Positions 15,845 to 25,212 of a DNA stretch of 64,000 nt are shown here, piece after piece; position 1 is the first letter of the stretch, and each line of letters starts with the position of its first letter. This stretch comes from Desulforapulum autotrophicum HRM2 (GTDB taxonomy: Bacteria > Desulfobacterota > Desulfobacteria > Desulfobacterales > Desulfobacteraceae): positions 62,001 through 126,000 of the forward strand of contig NC_012108.1 of the NCBI RefSeq assembly GCF_000020365.1, in the 5' to 3' direction. A model generated the notes under the pieces. That model saw nothing but the letters and a program-made list of their open reading frames with translations. It did not search any database and was not told where the DNA came from. The position numbers and the translations under genes were made by a program.

Positions 15845-16582
15845 TCAACTGTTAAATTGATCCGCTTTCAAAAAGAGAATGTTGTTTTCGAGGTGAACAT
15901 GTCTATGCAGGTCTTCCTCGAACTCTTTGAGTTTTTTGTAGGTAAGATTAAAGGTATTACAGGCATCCTCCGGTATTGCATACTCATTGGAAAGACGGCG
16001 GATTTCATGAACGGCATCACCGATTTCTTCGTGTTCGTGGTAAAGTCTCCCAAGAGAATCTTTGATCACCGCAGAATCCATACTCTGGGATGGTGAACTG
16101 TTCTTTTTATCGGCCTCGATCCGCTTGATCGCCGGAAAAAGAATCTCCTCTTCTTCACGGAGATGTCCCTTCATATCAGATGTTATTTTGTCAAAGATAG
16201 TTGCGATCTTGATTAATTCTGGGTGATTGGTGCCGTGGACATCAACTATTTTATGGGCGTATGAGGCGATCGGTCCCATTTCTTCATTAAGGTAAGCATG
16301 ATGAGTGTTAACGATATAGTCGGATAGAAAGGACAAACTCCAGGTCGCATAATTCTGGCTCCGTTCGAGTGGCTTGCTCTTTGCTGCCTTAATTTCCTGT
16401 TGGATTACGTCAAAATCGAGATTTTTTTCCTGGCAGGCTGTGGTCAGGAGCACCTGACCCCCGCAACAGAAATCGATTCCGTATTTGTCAAAAACCGTTG
16501 CAGTCCTGTAGTCTTCGGCAACTATCTCGCCTATTTTCTTTTGAAAAACTTCTTTCTTTTGTGGGGGGGTAGATTCTGTCAT
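15845..16582 (-). CDS. ric: RIC-family di-iron Fe-S cluster repair protein (YtfE/ScdA-like)
   Basis: A 245-residue protein with the ScdA N-terminal domain (about residues 10-70: 'EIVAEDYRTATVFDKYGIDFCCGG') followed by a hemerythrin-like domain with the conserved metal-binding histidines and glutamates in 'TWSLSFLSDYIVNTHHAYL', 'LREEEEILFP', 'LYHEHEEIGD' and 'HRHVHLENNILF'. Known members repair Fe-S clusters damaged by nitric oxide or peroxide and may release NO-bound iron. It lies just downstream of narGHJI and the TDT transporter on the same strand, about 50 bases after the latter, so it probably protects against nitrite-derived NO. The ATG has AGAGGAA upstream. Confidence 0.9.
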   Translation of the reverse strand: MTESTPPQKKEVFQKKIGEIVAEDYRTATVFDKYGIDFCCGGQVLLTTACQEKNLDFDVIQQEIKAAKSKPLERSQNYATWSLSFLSDYIVNTHHAYLNEEMGPIASYAHKIVDVHGTNHPELIKIATIFDKITSDMKGHLREEEEILFPAIKRIEADKKNSSPSQSMDSAVIKDSLGRLYHEHEEIGDAVHEIRRLSNEYAIPEDACNTFNLTYKKLKEFEEDLHRHVHLENNILFLKADQFNS

Positions 16583-16633
16583 AATAATTCCTCTTTTGAA
16601 TACCAGGCCTTTGGACTTCTAATTTCCATCTAT

Positions 16634-17722
16634 TTAATTTCCATCACCTAATTTCTTATGATAGATACCTGAAACTGATCGAGATAACATTCTGAGCAAC
16701 CCCATGAACGTAAACAACCAGACAAAAAGTGCTAAATATATAAAATAACGGGGGATTACCGTTAAAAATTTGAGATCAAGGGCGATGGCCAGCTGATAGG
16801 TGCAGGTTGTGTACATCCCTAACGGGAAGACCATTCCCCAGTATTGAGGTTCATACTTGATCCGCACACGCCGGACAACCAGCTTCCAGATCTCAAGAAC
16901 GAATAAAAACGGAATCCACCATGTAGCCGCTGACCAGAAAAAAATGCTGACACCCATGGTAAACGGCAGGAGATGTTCGAAAAATTGGAACTGAGAACTG
17001 TTTACTATCAAGGTTGCCCCTGCCAGGGTGGAAATGGCCACAGCACCCATGTTGATCCAGTAGGCAGGGCCAAGGGCTTCTGGCAGTATTGAAAAAAACA
17101 TCAGCCGATAAAAAATCAAAACAATGATGAGCAGGTAGAGCAATCCGCCAAGTAAAAACAGACAGATCGAAACAAATAATAATACCTCACCATGGGCGAC
17201 AGCGCTTGAAGAGACCAGGGTACTCAATATGGATAGGGACTGGGTAGCCACGACGGCAACAAGCCAGACGCCATTGATGCCTTTTTCCAGGGGCGGTTTG
17301 GGGGAATGGATCGTAAGGGCGGTAAAAACCGAGTAAATAATCACCACCCAAAGAAAAGCACCCAGCACCAGTAGAACCAACCCCGAGGTGTAAGCCTGTT
17401 TAAGAAGGATAATTTGACTTCCCAGAACACAGGTTGCTGCAACCAATGTAAAAAAACCGACACCAACCAAATGGTTGGCCAGATCGGCCAGGATTTTTTT
17501 TGGATAAACGAACAGCCGTGCAAGGGTAAGACCCCACAGAACCGTATAAAAAATAACATTGAGCCAGAGCAGAACGTGATCGATGAACCGGACTCCCAGC
17601 AGATGGGATGCAATTGAAACAATGCCTGTGGCCATGACCATGGCAAAATAGGCCGGTGGAAGATCCGTAACGGCTGATTGAAGTTTATTTCGAATCAACA
17701 CAGGCCAGGTGTCAGATTTCAT
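16634..17722 (-). CDS. TDT-family (TehA/SLAC1-like) transporter
   Basis: A 362-residue protein with ten membrane helices of the tellurite-resistance/dicarboxylate transporter family. '[23 protein letters not shown]' is the usual first helix; the family Phe-gated pore helix appears near '[21 protein letters not shown]' and the conserved '[19 protein letters not shown]' near the C-terminus. Members carry anions such as nitrate, chloride, malate or sulfite. The start at 17722 follows GGAAAAG and overlaps narI by 11 bases, so it is in the nar operon and is a candidate nitrate/nitrite carrier, since no narK is present. A start at 17788 would run deep into narI and is unlikely. Confidence 0.85.
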   Translation of the reverse strand: MKSDTWPVLIRNKLQSAVTDLPPAYFAMVMATGIVSIASHLLGVRFIDHVLLWLNVIFYTVLWGLTLARLFVYPKKILADLANHLVGVGFFTLVAATCVLGSQIILLKQAYTSGLVLLVLGAFLWVVIIYSVFTALTIHSPKPPLEKGINGVWLVAVVATQSLSILSTLVSSSAVAHGEVLLFVSICLFLLGGLLYLLIIVLIFYRLMFFSILPEALGPAYWINMGAVAISTLAGATLIVNSSQFQFFEHLLPFTMGVSIFFWSAATWWIPFLFVLEIWKLVVRRVRIKYEPQYWGMVFPLGMYTTCTYQLAIALDLKFLTVIPRYFIYLALFVWLFTFMGLLRMLSRSVSGIYHKKLGDGN

Positions 17723-18407
17723 CACTGACTTTTCCAGGTAACTTTCTAAACACCAGATAGCGTCTGACAGCATAGCTGAATGGAGCACTCCATATATGAA
17801 TCAATCGGCTGAAGGGCGAAAAACCAAGCAGGGCCAGGGCACCTATAACATGAATCTTATAGCTGACAGGCACTTCAATCATCAGGTAGGGATCGGGAGC
17901 GAAGAAAACAATCCCTCTAATCCATGGTGCTATGGTATAGAGCACATTGTAGTGACTGAATATGACGTTGTAAATTCCGGCTCCAGTCACTAGAACAAGG
18001 GCGCTGACGGTAACGATATCGTTAAGGGTGCCTGCGGCCTGAATGCGTGGATTGGTAAGTCTTCGCCAAAGTAGAAGCAATGCGCCCAGGAAAGCCGCAA
18101 GGCCCACCGCCAAACCGGACCAGAACGCAACAAATATGTGAATTTCAGCGGTGATACCCAGCAGATCCAAATAACGCTGGGGGATCAGCATGCCGCCGGC
18201 GTGTCCGAAAAACGTAAACACAATACCCCAGTGAAACAGAACCGCACCGTAAAACAGGGATTTTTTCTCCAGAAATTCACTGGATCTGGCATTCCAGTTA
18301 AATCGATCGGTGACATATCGAAATGCGTGTCCCACAACAAATGTGGTTAAACACAAATAGGGAAAAACCGTAAATAAAAGAACATATATTTTATCCATGA
18401 TTACCAC
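17712..18407 (-). CDS. narI: Respiratory nitrate reductase gamma subunit
   Basis: A 231-residue membrane cytochrome b with five helices. It matches NarI in length and motif: '[23 protein letters not shown]', '[23 protein letters not shown]' and the C-terminal '[26 protein letters not shown]' holding the remaining haem histidines. It oxidises quinol and passes electrons to NarH. It is the fourth gene of narGHJI. The order is G-H-J-I and spacings are short (about 20 bases to narJ). Confidence 0.92.
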   Translation of the reverse strand: MVIMDKIYVLLFTVFPYLCLTTFVVGHAFRYVTDRFNWNARSSEFLEKKSLFYGAVLFHWGIVFTFFGHAGGMLIPQRYLDLLGITAEIHIFVAFWSGLAVGLAAFLGALLLLWRRLTNPRIQAAGTLNDIVTVSALVLVTGAGIYNVIFSHYNVLYTIAPWIRGIVFFAPDPYLMIEVPVSYKIHVIGALALLGFSPFSRLIHIWSAPFSYAVRRYLVFRKLPGKVSDEI

Positions 18408-18427
18408 CCTTTATTCAGCATTGTCTT

Positions 18428-18994
18428 TTATGAACAGCCTGTTGTCTCTTGCTGTTGAAAATTTTCTTTTGAATGAAACCAGTTAACAGTCATTTCAGCA
18501 AGTGGCTGAAGAAGATCCGCATACATTGGCGCCACGGGTCTAAGCCGCGTAATGTATTGATCAAAACCCTGGAGGCATTCCAGGATTAAGGCTTCATTTT
18601 TTTCCTCCTGACAGACCGAAAGAAATTCAAGCATCAAAGGAAGATAGTCCGGCAGTTCTCCTGTTATTCTTTCATAACCGGCATCCTGATAAACCTGTTG
18701 TACCCTGGCAAGCAGACCCGCTCGTTTCTCATTATCTCCCCAGATATGATAGGTAAGGTTCATGGTGGTTGCCGGGTTCATGTCAAATGCTGCGGTATAG
18801 GTCTCCTGGATCTGTATCAGTGACTTTGTTTTGATACGGGTGATGAACTCGTCAATGCTTTTTTTTAATTTATCAGCAGGCAGGTCTGCCAGGATGGTTT
18901 CCACCTCTCTGATTTGCATAAAATAGTCTTCACCAGGATAGTACAGTAGAAAAGACAAAAGTTTAAAAAGTGTTTTAGTGTGTTGTTTTATCAT
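18428..18994 (-). CDS. narJ: Nitrate reductase assembly chaperone
   Basis: A 188-residue all-helical protein of the NarJ/TorD family, which binds the NarG N-terminus and guides molybdenum-cofactor and Fe-S insertion before membrane attachment. 'LLSFLLYYPGEDYF' and 'YHIWGDNEKRAGLLARVQQVYQDAGY' with 'ELPDYLPLMLEFL' are typical. It lies between narH and narI (22 and 20 bases). The start ATG follows AAGGATGAAGA. Confidence 0.9.
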   Translation of the reverse strand: MIKQHTKTLFKLLSFLLYYPGEDYFMQIREVETILADLPADKLKKSIDEFITRIKTKSLIQIQETYTAAFDMNPATTMNLTYHIWGDNEKRAGLLARVQQVYQDAGYERITGELPDYLPLMLEFLSVCQEEKNEALILECLQGFDQYITRLRPVAPMYADLLQPLAEMTVNWFHSKENFQQQETTGCS

Positions 18995-19016
18995 TCTTCA
19001 TCCTTTGCAAAAACAA

Positions 19017-20438
19017 TCATATGCTGTCTCCAAACCCGCAGGTTCCCCGGCTGTCAAACAGGTTATCACCCTTTACCGGTGCCCTGGGAAGGACGGTACG
19101 ATCCTCAAGACGCGCCAGGGATAGAAGCCGGAAGATTTCCTCGATTGTTTTCTCTGACAGCCCGACACTTTCAGACACTTCCCGATCAACCTTGTTTTCA
19201 ATTCGCTGGGATCTCATGAACCGACGAACGGCGGACAAACGCTTCAGTGCCAGACGGACAGGTGCCTGATCTCCTGCAGTTAAGAGATTTGCAAGATAGG
19301 TGACAGGAATCCGGAGATTATCGATGAAATCCTGCTCCTGTATGGATTCCGTATGATGTTTTACCGGGCTCAGGGGTGGTATATACCAGACCATGGGAAG
19401 CGTTCGAAATTCCGGATGCAGGGGCAGTGCAAGCTTCCATTTTTTAATTAACCGATAGACAGGCGAGCGAGTGGCCGCACTGAGAATGGAATCGGCTATG
19501 CCTTGAGCCGCCGCAACTTTTTGAATCTCAGGATCTTCAGGATCGAGCAGAATGCCCAAATGAGCCGGGTAAACCTCCTGATCCGATGGAGCAGACGCTG
19601 CTTCCAAAATTCGATCCGCATCGTAAAGCAACACGCCGACATACCGGATGCGGCCGACACAACTGTGGGAACACAGGGTTGTCAAACCGGCTTCGATCCT
19701 CGGGTAGCAGAAGATACACTTTTCCGAACGGCCGGTTTTCCAGTTAAAGTATACTTTTTTGTAGGGGCAGCCGGATACGCAGTAACGCCAGCCGCGACAC
19801 CGCTCCTGGTCAACCAGTACAATGCCGTCCTCATCCCGCTTGTAAAGAGCCCCTGAAGGGCAGGAAGCAACACAGGCAGGGTTCAGGCAGTGTTCGCATA
19901 ATCGTGGCAGGTAGAACATGAAGATATTACGAAATTTTAAATATACCGAGTAGTCCAGGTCTTTAAAATTGACATCGCCGGGACCGGTCTCTCCCACACC
20001 GGCCAGGTCATCCTCCCAGTTCGGACCCCATTTCAGCTTGATAGGCTCACCGGTCAACTGGGACTGGGGTTGAATAGAGGGCTGATGCTTTCGCTGGGGG
20101 CTGTTGACAAGGCGTTCATAGTTGTACGTCCATGGCTCGTAATAGTCATCGATGGTGGGCAGATCAGGATTGTGAAAAATATTCAGTCCCTTGGACACTC
20201 GTCCTCCGGCCTTTAACTCCAGACGTCCAGCGTTGAGATGCCATCCTCCCCTGTGCACACGCTGATTTTCCCAGCTTCTGGGATATCCAATACCGGGCTT
20301 GGTCTCTACATTGTTAAACCACATGTATTCGGTGCCCTTACGATTGGTCCATACATTTTTGCAGGGGATACTGCAGGTGTGACAGCCGAGGCATTTATCC
20401 AGATTCAGCACCATTGCATATTGAACTTTAATCCTCAT
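19017..20438 (-). CDS. narH: Respiratory nitrate reductase beta subunit
   Basis: A 473-residue iron-sulfur protein matching NarH. The N-terminus, 'MVLNLDKCLGCHTCSIPCKNVWTNRKGTEYMWFNNVETKPG', is nearly diagnostic. Four cysteine clusters bind three [4Fe-4S] and one [3Fe-4S] cluster; the [3Fe-4S] site CRGWRYCVSGCP has the tryptophan that replaces a Cys. It carries electrons from NarI to NarG and faces the cytoplasm. Its ATG overlaps narG by 11 bases and follows GGGGAGG. The length is a little below the E. coli protein (about 512). Confidence 0.93.
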   Translation of the reverse strand: MRIKVQYAMVLNLDKCLGCHTCSIPCKNVWTNRKGTEYMWFNNVETKPGIGYPRSWENQRVHRGGWHLNAGRLELKAGGRVSKGLNIFHNPDLPTIDDYYEPWTYNYERLVNSPQRKHQPSIQPQSQLTGEPIKLKWGPNWEDDLAGVGETGPGDVNFKDLDYSVYLKFRNIFMFYLPRLCEHCLNPACVASCPSGALYKRDEDGIVLVDQERCRGWRYCVSGCPYKKVYFNWKTGRSEKCIFCYPRIEAGLTTLCSHSCVGRIRYVGVLLYDADRILEAASAPSDQEVYPAHLGILLDPEDPEIQKVAAAQGIADSILSAATRSPVYRLIKKWKLALPLHPEFRTLPMVWYIPPLSPVKHHTESIQEQDFIDNLRIPVTYLANLLTAGDQAPVRLALKRLSAVRRFMRSQRIENKVDREVSESVGLSEKTIEEIFRLLSLARLEDRTVLPRAPVKGDNLFDSRGTCGFGDSI

Positions 20439-23400
20439 ACCATTCGACCTCCCCTGCCTTGCGGACCACTATTATTTCATCCCGCTGGGACCCCACTGGT
20501 CCATAGTAATTAAATCCATAACTAAGCTGTGCATAGCCGCCAATCATATGGGTCGGTTTGACCATAATCCGGGTGACGCTGTTGTGGGTGCCCCCCCGCA
20601 GACCGGACCGTTTTGATCCAGGTGTGTTGATCAGGCGCTCCTGGGCATGGTACATGAATGCGTTTCCCTCAGGTATCCTTGGACTTATCACAGCCTTGGC
20701 CATAACCACACCGTTGACGTTAAAACATTCCAGCCAGTCATTGTCTCGGACATCAATTTTTTTTGCATCCTCGTCGCTGATCCAGATGGCTTCTCCCCCC
20801 CGAAATAGCGTCAGCATAGTCAGTGTATCGGAGTAAGTGCTGTGGATTGACCACTTGGAATGGGGAGTCAGATAATTAAGTATGATTTCCCTGCCAGGAT
20901 TGCGTTTAACATTTGTCGATTCAAGGGTCACCATATCCAATGGCGGGCGATACACCGGAAGGTGTTCTCCAAAATCTCGCATCCATTGATGATCCAGATA
21001 AAACTGTGCCCGACCAGTGAGGGTTCGGAACGGCACCTTCTCCTCAATATTGATGACAAACGGTGAATAACGGCGTTCTTCAGATTCAATACCGCTCCAG
21101 ATGGGGGAGGTGATGATTTTCCGAGGCTGGACTGTGAGATCATCGAACCTAAATTTTACGCCTTGACGGGCTTTACTCAAATGCTGAAGGCTCAATCCTG
21201 TTTTTTGTTCCACCCCTGCCCAGGATTTTACAGCGACTTCTCCATTGGTCTCCGGTGCAAGGGCCAGGATCGTTTCAGCAACCTGTTTTCCCTGTTCCAG
21301 GGAGGGCATCCCCTTGCTGATACCCTCCTTATCGATTGTTCCCACAATTTTTTTCAATGATTCATACTCATCGGATGCATTCCACATAACCCCTTTTGAC
21401 CCCACACCAACTTTCTCTGCCAGGGGGCCCAGGGCCGTCATCATCTTATGGGCATTGGGGAAATCACGCTGGATCACCGTCAGATTGGGAAGTGTTTCGC
21501 CCGGAACAGGCTCGCCCTGCCCTTTTCGCCAGTCGTTGACTTCCGGCTGGGCAATCTCACCCGGGCTGTCGTGCATCAGCGGGGTTGCCACCAGATCCTG
21601 AACATTTCCAAGATGAACAGCTGCAAGTTCTGAAAATTTTTCTGCAATGGTTTTAAACTGATCCCAGTTGGTCCGGCTTTCCCAGGGAGGATCAATGGCA
21701 GGGTTGAACGGATGAATGAAGGGATGCATATCCGTGGTATTTAAATCATGCATTTCATACCAGCCGGCAGCCGGCAGGGCGATGTCGGCATAGAGCGCAC
21801 TGGTGGACATGCGCAGCTCCATGGTTACCAAAAGATCCAGTTTTCCCTCAGGAGCCGGGTTGCGCCATTTAATTTCTTCGGGACGAAGGGTGCTGTCTTG
21901 ATTAAAGACCGCATTTTCAACGCCCAGCAGATGTTTCAGGAAATATTCATGACCTTTTCCGCTGGCTCCCAGCAGATTTGCCCGCCAGAGGAACAGAACC
22001 CGGGGAAAATTTGCCGGGTTGTCCGGATCTTCGATGGCAAATTTCAACTTACCGCTTTTAAGCTGTTTCACCGCATAGGCGATGATTTCCTCATCAGATG
22101 TGGCCCCCTGTTCCATGGCTTCTTTACACAACTCCAGGGGATTCTGATCAAACTGAGGATAGGAGGGCAGCCACCCCAGACGAGCAGCAATGACATTATA
22201 ATCGGCCATATGACGGGCGGGTGCGGTCTTGCTTAATGGTGAATGGAGAACGCTGGGATTGAAATTATCGTAGCGCCACTGGTCGGTTGCAAAATAAAAA
22301 AACGAAGTGCCGTTCTGCTGGCGGGGAGGGCGAATCCAGTCTGATCCAAATGCCACCTGGGACCAGGCCGCCTGGGGACGAACTTTTTCCTGCCCGACAT
22401 AGTGGGCCCACCCGCCGCCATTCACCCCCTGACAACCGCACAGGGTGGTCATCCCGATAATGGTTCTGTAAATCATATCACTGTGATACCAGTGGTTGGT
22501 ACCGGCCCCGAGGAGAATCATGGATTTCCCCCGGGTTTTTTCAGCATTGTCAGCAAACTCCCGGGCCACCCGGATAACATCTGCCTGGGGTACGCCTGTG
22601 ATGGGTTCCTGCCAGGCAGGCGTATAGGGCCTGGGATCTTCATACCCTGTTGGATAATCTGCCGTTGCTTCAGGTGCCTGTATCGGAAGAATCCCCAGGT
22701 GGGCTGCCATGAGATCAAAGACAGTGGTGACGTATATCTCTCCTGCGGGGGTTTGAATTTTTTTAACCGGTGTAATGCCGATCCTGGATGATGCTTCGTG
22801 TAATTCAAAAATGGGAAACGAGACTTTTTCCCAGACATCTGCCTCCGATGCAAAACTGAGCAGCGGGTTGATCTGTTTACCGTTTTCTTCCAGTTTCAGA
22901 TTCCAGAGACCCTCTTCGCTCCATCTGAAACCGATGCTGCCGTTGGGAACACAAAACGAAGCGTCAGCGGCATTGTAAAGCATGGTTTTCCACTGGGCAT
23001 TTTTGGATTTTAGATCCAGATCTGAAGCACGCAGGAATCGTCCTGGAGACCAGGTGTCATTGTCAGGTTCAAGCACCACAACAAAGGGAAGATCTGTATA
23101 CGTCTTTGCATACGCCATGAAATAGTCAACCTGACGGTCCATGTAAAATTCTTTGAAGATGACGTGGGTCATGGCCATTGCAAGGGCACCATCTGTGCCT
23201 GCTGTGGCCGGTAGCCAGGTGTCGGCAAACTTGACATATTCTGCATAATCGGGCGCAACAGCAGTCACCCTGGCACCCCTGTAACGGGCTTCCGTGTAAA
23301 AATGGGCGTCCGGCGTACGGGTCATGGGCACATTGGTTCCCCATACAATCATATATGTGGATTCATACCAGTCTGCACTTTCAGGGACATCGGTCTGCTC

Positions 23401-24126
23401 TCCCCATATCTGGGGTGAAGAAGGGGGCAGATCACAATACCAATCGTAAAAGCTGATCATGGAACCGCCGATCAGCGAAAGAAAACGGGCACCGGATGCA
23501 TAACACACCATGGACATGGCAGGAATTGGGGTAAATCCGAAAATCCGATCCGGCCCGTATTTTTTGATGGTGTGAATCAGGGAGGCTGCCGTGATGGTCG
23601 CAGCCTCATCCCAGGAGGATCTGACAAATCCGCCTTTTCCGCGGTCCTTGTGAAACCGGCGACGTTTTTCAGGATCCTCAATTATGCTCGTCCAGGCCTC
23701 TAACGGATCCTGACATTGACCCAGGGCCTCCCTCCACATTTCCATCAGGCTGGACCTTATCAAAGGATATTTCAACCGAACCGGACTGTAGGTGTACCAC
23801 GAATAGGTGGCTCCCCGGGGACAACCACGGGGTTCGTGGTTTGGATAACCTTCTCCGCAATCCGGATAATCTGTATTCTGGGTTTCCCAAACCAGGATGC
23901 CGTTTTTAACATAAACATCCCAGGAACAGGATCCAGTACAGTTGACACCATGGGTGGAGCGGACTTTTTTATCGTACTGCCAGCGCCGCCGGTAAAAATC
24001 TTCCCATTCCCGCTGACCACATCTAATTTCAGCCCAATTGTCTGCAGTTTTTTCCTCCTGGCAACCACGTGCGTTGGCTTTGGGTCGAAAAAACCGCAGC
24101 CGGTTCAGAAACGATTCCTTAAGCAT
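20428..24126 (-). CDS. narG: Respiratory nitrate reductase alpha subunit
   Basis: A 1232-residue molybdenum enzyme, close to E. coli NarG (1247). The FS0 cluster motif is present as HGVNCTGSC with the fourth Cys in HEPRGCPRGA, and the Mo-ligating Asp region reads SFYDWYCDLPPSSPQ and 'WGTNVPMTRTPDAHF'. There is no Tat signal other than the family's weak N-terminal stretch, and the active site is cytoplasmic as in other NarG. The start at 24126 follows AGAGGTG and gives MLKESFLNRLRFFRPK; an upstream start at 24207 adds a segment without family support. It is the first gene of narGHJI and would reduce nitrate to nitrite using quinol electrons. Confidence 0.95.
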   Translation of the reverse strand: MLKESFLNRLRFFRPKANARGCQEEKTADNWAEIRCGQREWEDFYRRRWQYDKKVRSTHGVNCTGSCSWDVYVKNGILVWETQNTDYPDCGEGYPNHEPRGCPRGATYSWYTYSPVRLKYPLIRSSLMEMWREALGQCQDPLEAWTSIIEDPEKRRRFHKDRGKGGFVRSSWDEAATITAASLIHTIKKYGPDRIFGFTPIPAMSMVCYASGARFLSLIGGSMISFYDWYCDLPPSSPQIWGEQTDVPESADWYESTYMIVWGTNVPMTRTPDAHFYTEARYRGARVTAVAPDYAEYVKFADTWLPATAGTDGALAMAMTHVIFKEFYMDRQVDYFMAYAKTYTDLPFVVVLEPDNDTWSPGRFLRASDLDLKSKNAQWKTMLYNAADASFCVPNGSIGFRWSEEGLWNLKLEENGKQINPLLSFASEADVWEKVSFPIFELHEASSRIGITPVKKIQTPAGEIYVTTVFDLMAAHLGILPIQAPEATADYPTGYEDPRPYTPAWQEPITGVPQADVIRVAREFADNAEKTRGKSMILLGAGTNHWYHSDMIYRTIIGMTTLCGCQGVNGGGWAHYVGQEKVRPQAAWSQVAFGSDWIRPPRQQNGTSFFYFATDQWRYDNFNPSVLHSPLSKTAPARHMADYNVIAARLGWLPSYPQFDQNPLELCKEAMEQGATSDEEIIAYAVKQLKSGKLKFAIEDPDNPANFPRVLFLWRANLLGASGKGHEYFLKHLLGVENAVFNQDSTLRPEEIKWRNPAPEGKLDLLVTMELRMSTSALYADIALPAAGWYEMHDLNTTDMHPFIHPFNPAIDPPWESRTNWDQFKTIAEKFSELAAVHLGNVQDLVATPLMHDSPGEIAQPEVNDWRKGQGEPVPGETLPNLTVIQRDFPNAHKMMTALGPLAEKVGVGSKGVMWNASDEYESLKKIVGTIDKEGISKGMPSLEQGKQVAETILALAPETNGEVAVKSWAGVEQKTGLSLQHLSKARQGVKFRFDDLTVQPRKIITSPIWSGIESEERRYSPFVINIEEKVPFRTLTGRAQFYLDHQWMRDFGEHLPVYRPPLDMVTLESTNVKRNPGREIILNYLTPHSKWSIHSTYSDTLTMLTLFRGGEAIWISDEDAKKIDVRDNDWLECFNVNGVVMAKAVISPRIPEGNAFMYHAQERLINTPGSKRSGLRGGTHNSVTRIMVKPTHMIGGYAQLSYGFNYYGPVGSQRDEIIVVRKAGEVEWYED

Positions 24127-24539
24127 AAAGCACCTCTTTATGATAAACATCATCCTGTTTCTGGGCTTCTCTTTTTTAATCACACGGCAGGAAAACCAGG
24201 AATGCAACTTTTAGGTTCAATTCAATTGCATCAGCTCCTGCATCTTGGATTTCTTTTGCAAAAGCAACCCACTCATGGGAATCAACACAGTTGATACTGG
24301 CAATAATAAAGGATCAACGGTTATCGTTTTCTACAGGTTAAAGACTGCTTGTACTGAGCGTTTTTATTTGATTAAGGGATTTATGATTTTTATTTTGGTC
24401 TATTTTCGCTCTGAAATCAAACACTTTTTTTGGGGATAAACCAGCCCCAATTAAAAGGGACTTTTAAAACGCGTCTGTTATACGTCCTGATACTTGGCCT
24501 GGTCCGACAAGGGTTTACAACCATTTTTCAAAAAACGGG
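24127..24539. other. Divergent region between narG and the TetR gene
   Basis: No gene is visible. The narG promoter must lie here, on the minus strand. I see no clean FNR-type TTGAT-N4-ATCAA box; GTTGAT (about 24288) and ATCAAC (about 24313) are inverted but too far apart. Confidence 0.4.
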
Positions 24540-24584
24540 TTGACAAATCCCGCACAAGGTCTAAATTGATAGTAATCGATTACT
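24540..24584 (+). promoter_or_regulatory. Promoter and palindromic operator of the TetR efflux operon
   Basis: A -35-like TTGACA (24540-24545) is 16 bases from a weak -10-like TAAATT (24562-24567). The perfect 14-bp palindrome AGTAATCGATTACT (24571-24584) follows at once, 20 bases before the regulator start. This is the usual place and form of an autoregulatory TetR operator. Inferred from position and symmetry only. Confidence 0.55.
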
Positions 24585-24603
24585 CACTTTCATGGAGATT
24601 CAT

Positions 24604-25212
24604 ATGAGCGCATCAAACAAATATCTTCCGGCTGAAGAACGACGGGCGGTGACGGTAGAGGCGGTGGTTGAGTTGGCTGGTGAACAAAACCCGAGCGACA
24701 TTACCACGGCTGCCATAGCCAAACGCATGGGATTGACTCAGGGTGCACTTTTTCGTCATTTCAAAAACAAGGATGCCATCTTACAGGCGGTTATGGAATG
24801 GGTGACCGAACGGTTAATGTCTCGCATCGAAAAAGCAGTACACGCAGAAACCTCTCCCCTTGCCGCACTGGAAGGCATGTTTATGGCGCATGTGGGCTTT
24901 ATAACAGAGCATCCCGGTATTCCACGCATGTTGTTTGGTGAATTGCAACGCTCGGAAGAAACTGCGCCCAAGCGGATAGTGCAAACGCTCATCCGCCGTT
25001 ATTCGGAACACCTCAATCGTTTGTTTGAACAGGGAAAGACCTGCGGTGAGCTTGATGAAAAGCTTGATAACGAGGCTGCGGCCTCCCTCTTCATCGGCAC
25101 CATTCAAGGATTGGTCATGCAATCGTTGATAGCCGGAGATGTGGGTCATATGCGCCGCAATGCGCTGAAAGTATTTACCATCTATCAAAGGGGTATCAGG
25201 AGGGCATCATGA
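24604..25212 (+). CDS. TetR/AcrR-family repressor of the efflux operon
   Basis: A 202-residue regulator. The N-terminal helix-turn-helix reads 'ITTAAIAKRMGLTQGALFRHFKNKDAIL' (about residues 34-61), with the classic TetR recognition helix; the C-terminal domain is ligand-binding and looks like the AcrR/TtgR_C type ('HPGIPRMLFGEL', 'LDNEAAASLFIGTIQGLVMQSL'). ATG at 24604 is chosen because ATGGAGATT ahead of it supplies GGAG at good distance; ATG at 24592 is weaker. The stop overlaps the next gene as ATGA, so it is cotranscribed with the efflux genes it probably represses. The inducer is unknown. Confidence 0.88.
   Translation: MSASNKYLPAEERRAVTVEAVVELAGEQNPSDITTAAIAKRMGLTQGALFRHFKNKDAILQAVMEWVTERLMSRIEKAVHAETSPLAALEGMFMAHVGFITEHPGIPRMLFGELQRSEETAPKRIVQTLIRRYSEHLNRLFEQGKTCGELDEKLDNEAAASLFIGTIQGLVMQSLIAGDVGHMRRNALKVFTIYQRGIRRAS

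Noticed and set aside
24280-24320. FNR site for narG
   Set aside because: GTTGAT and ATCAAC are inverted but about 20 bases apart, too far for a single FNR dimer site.
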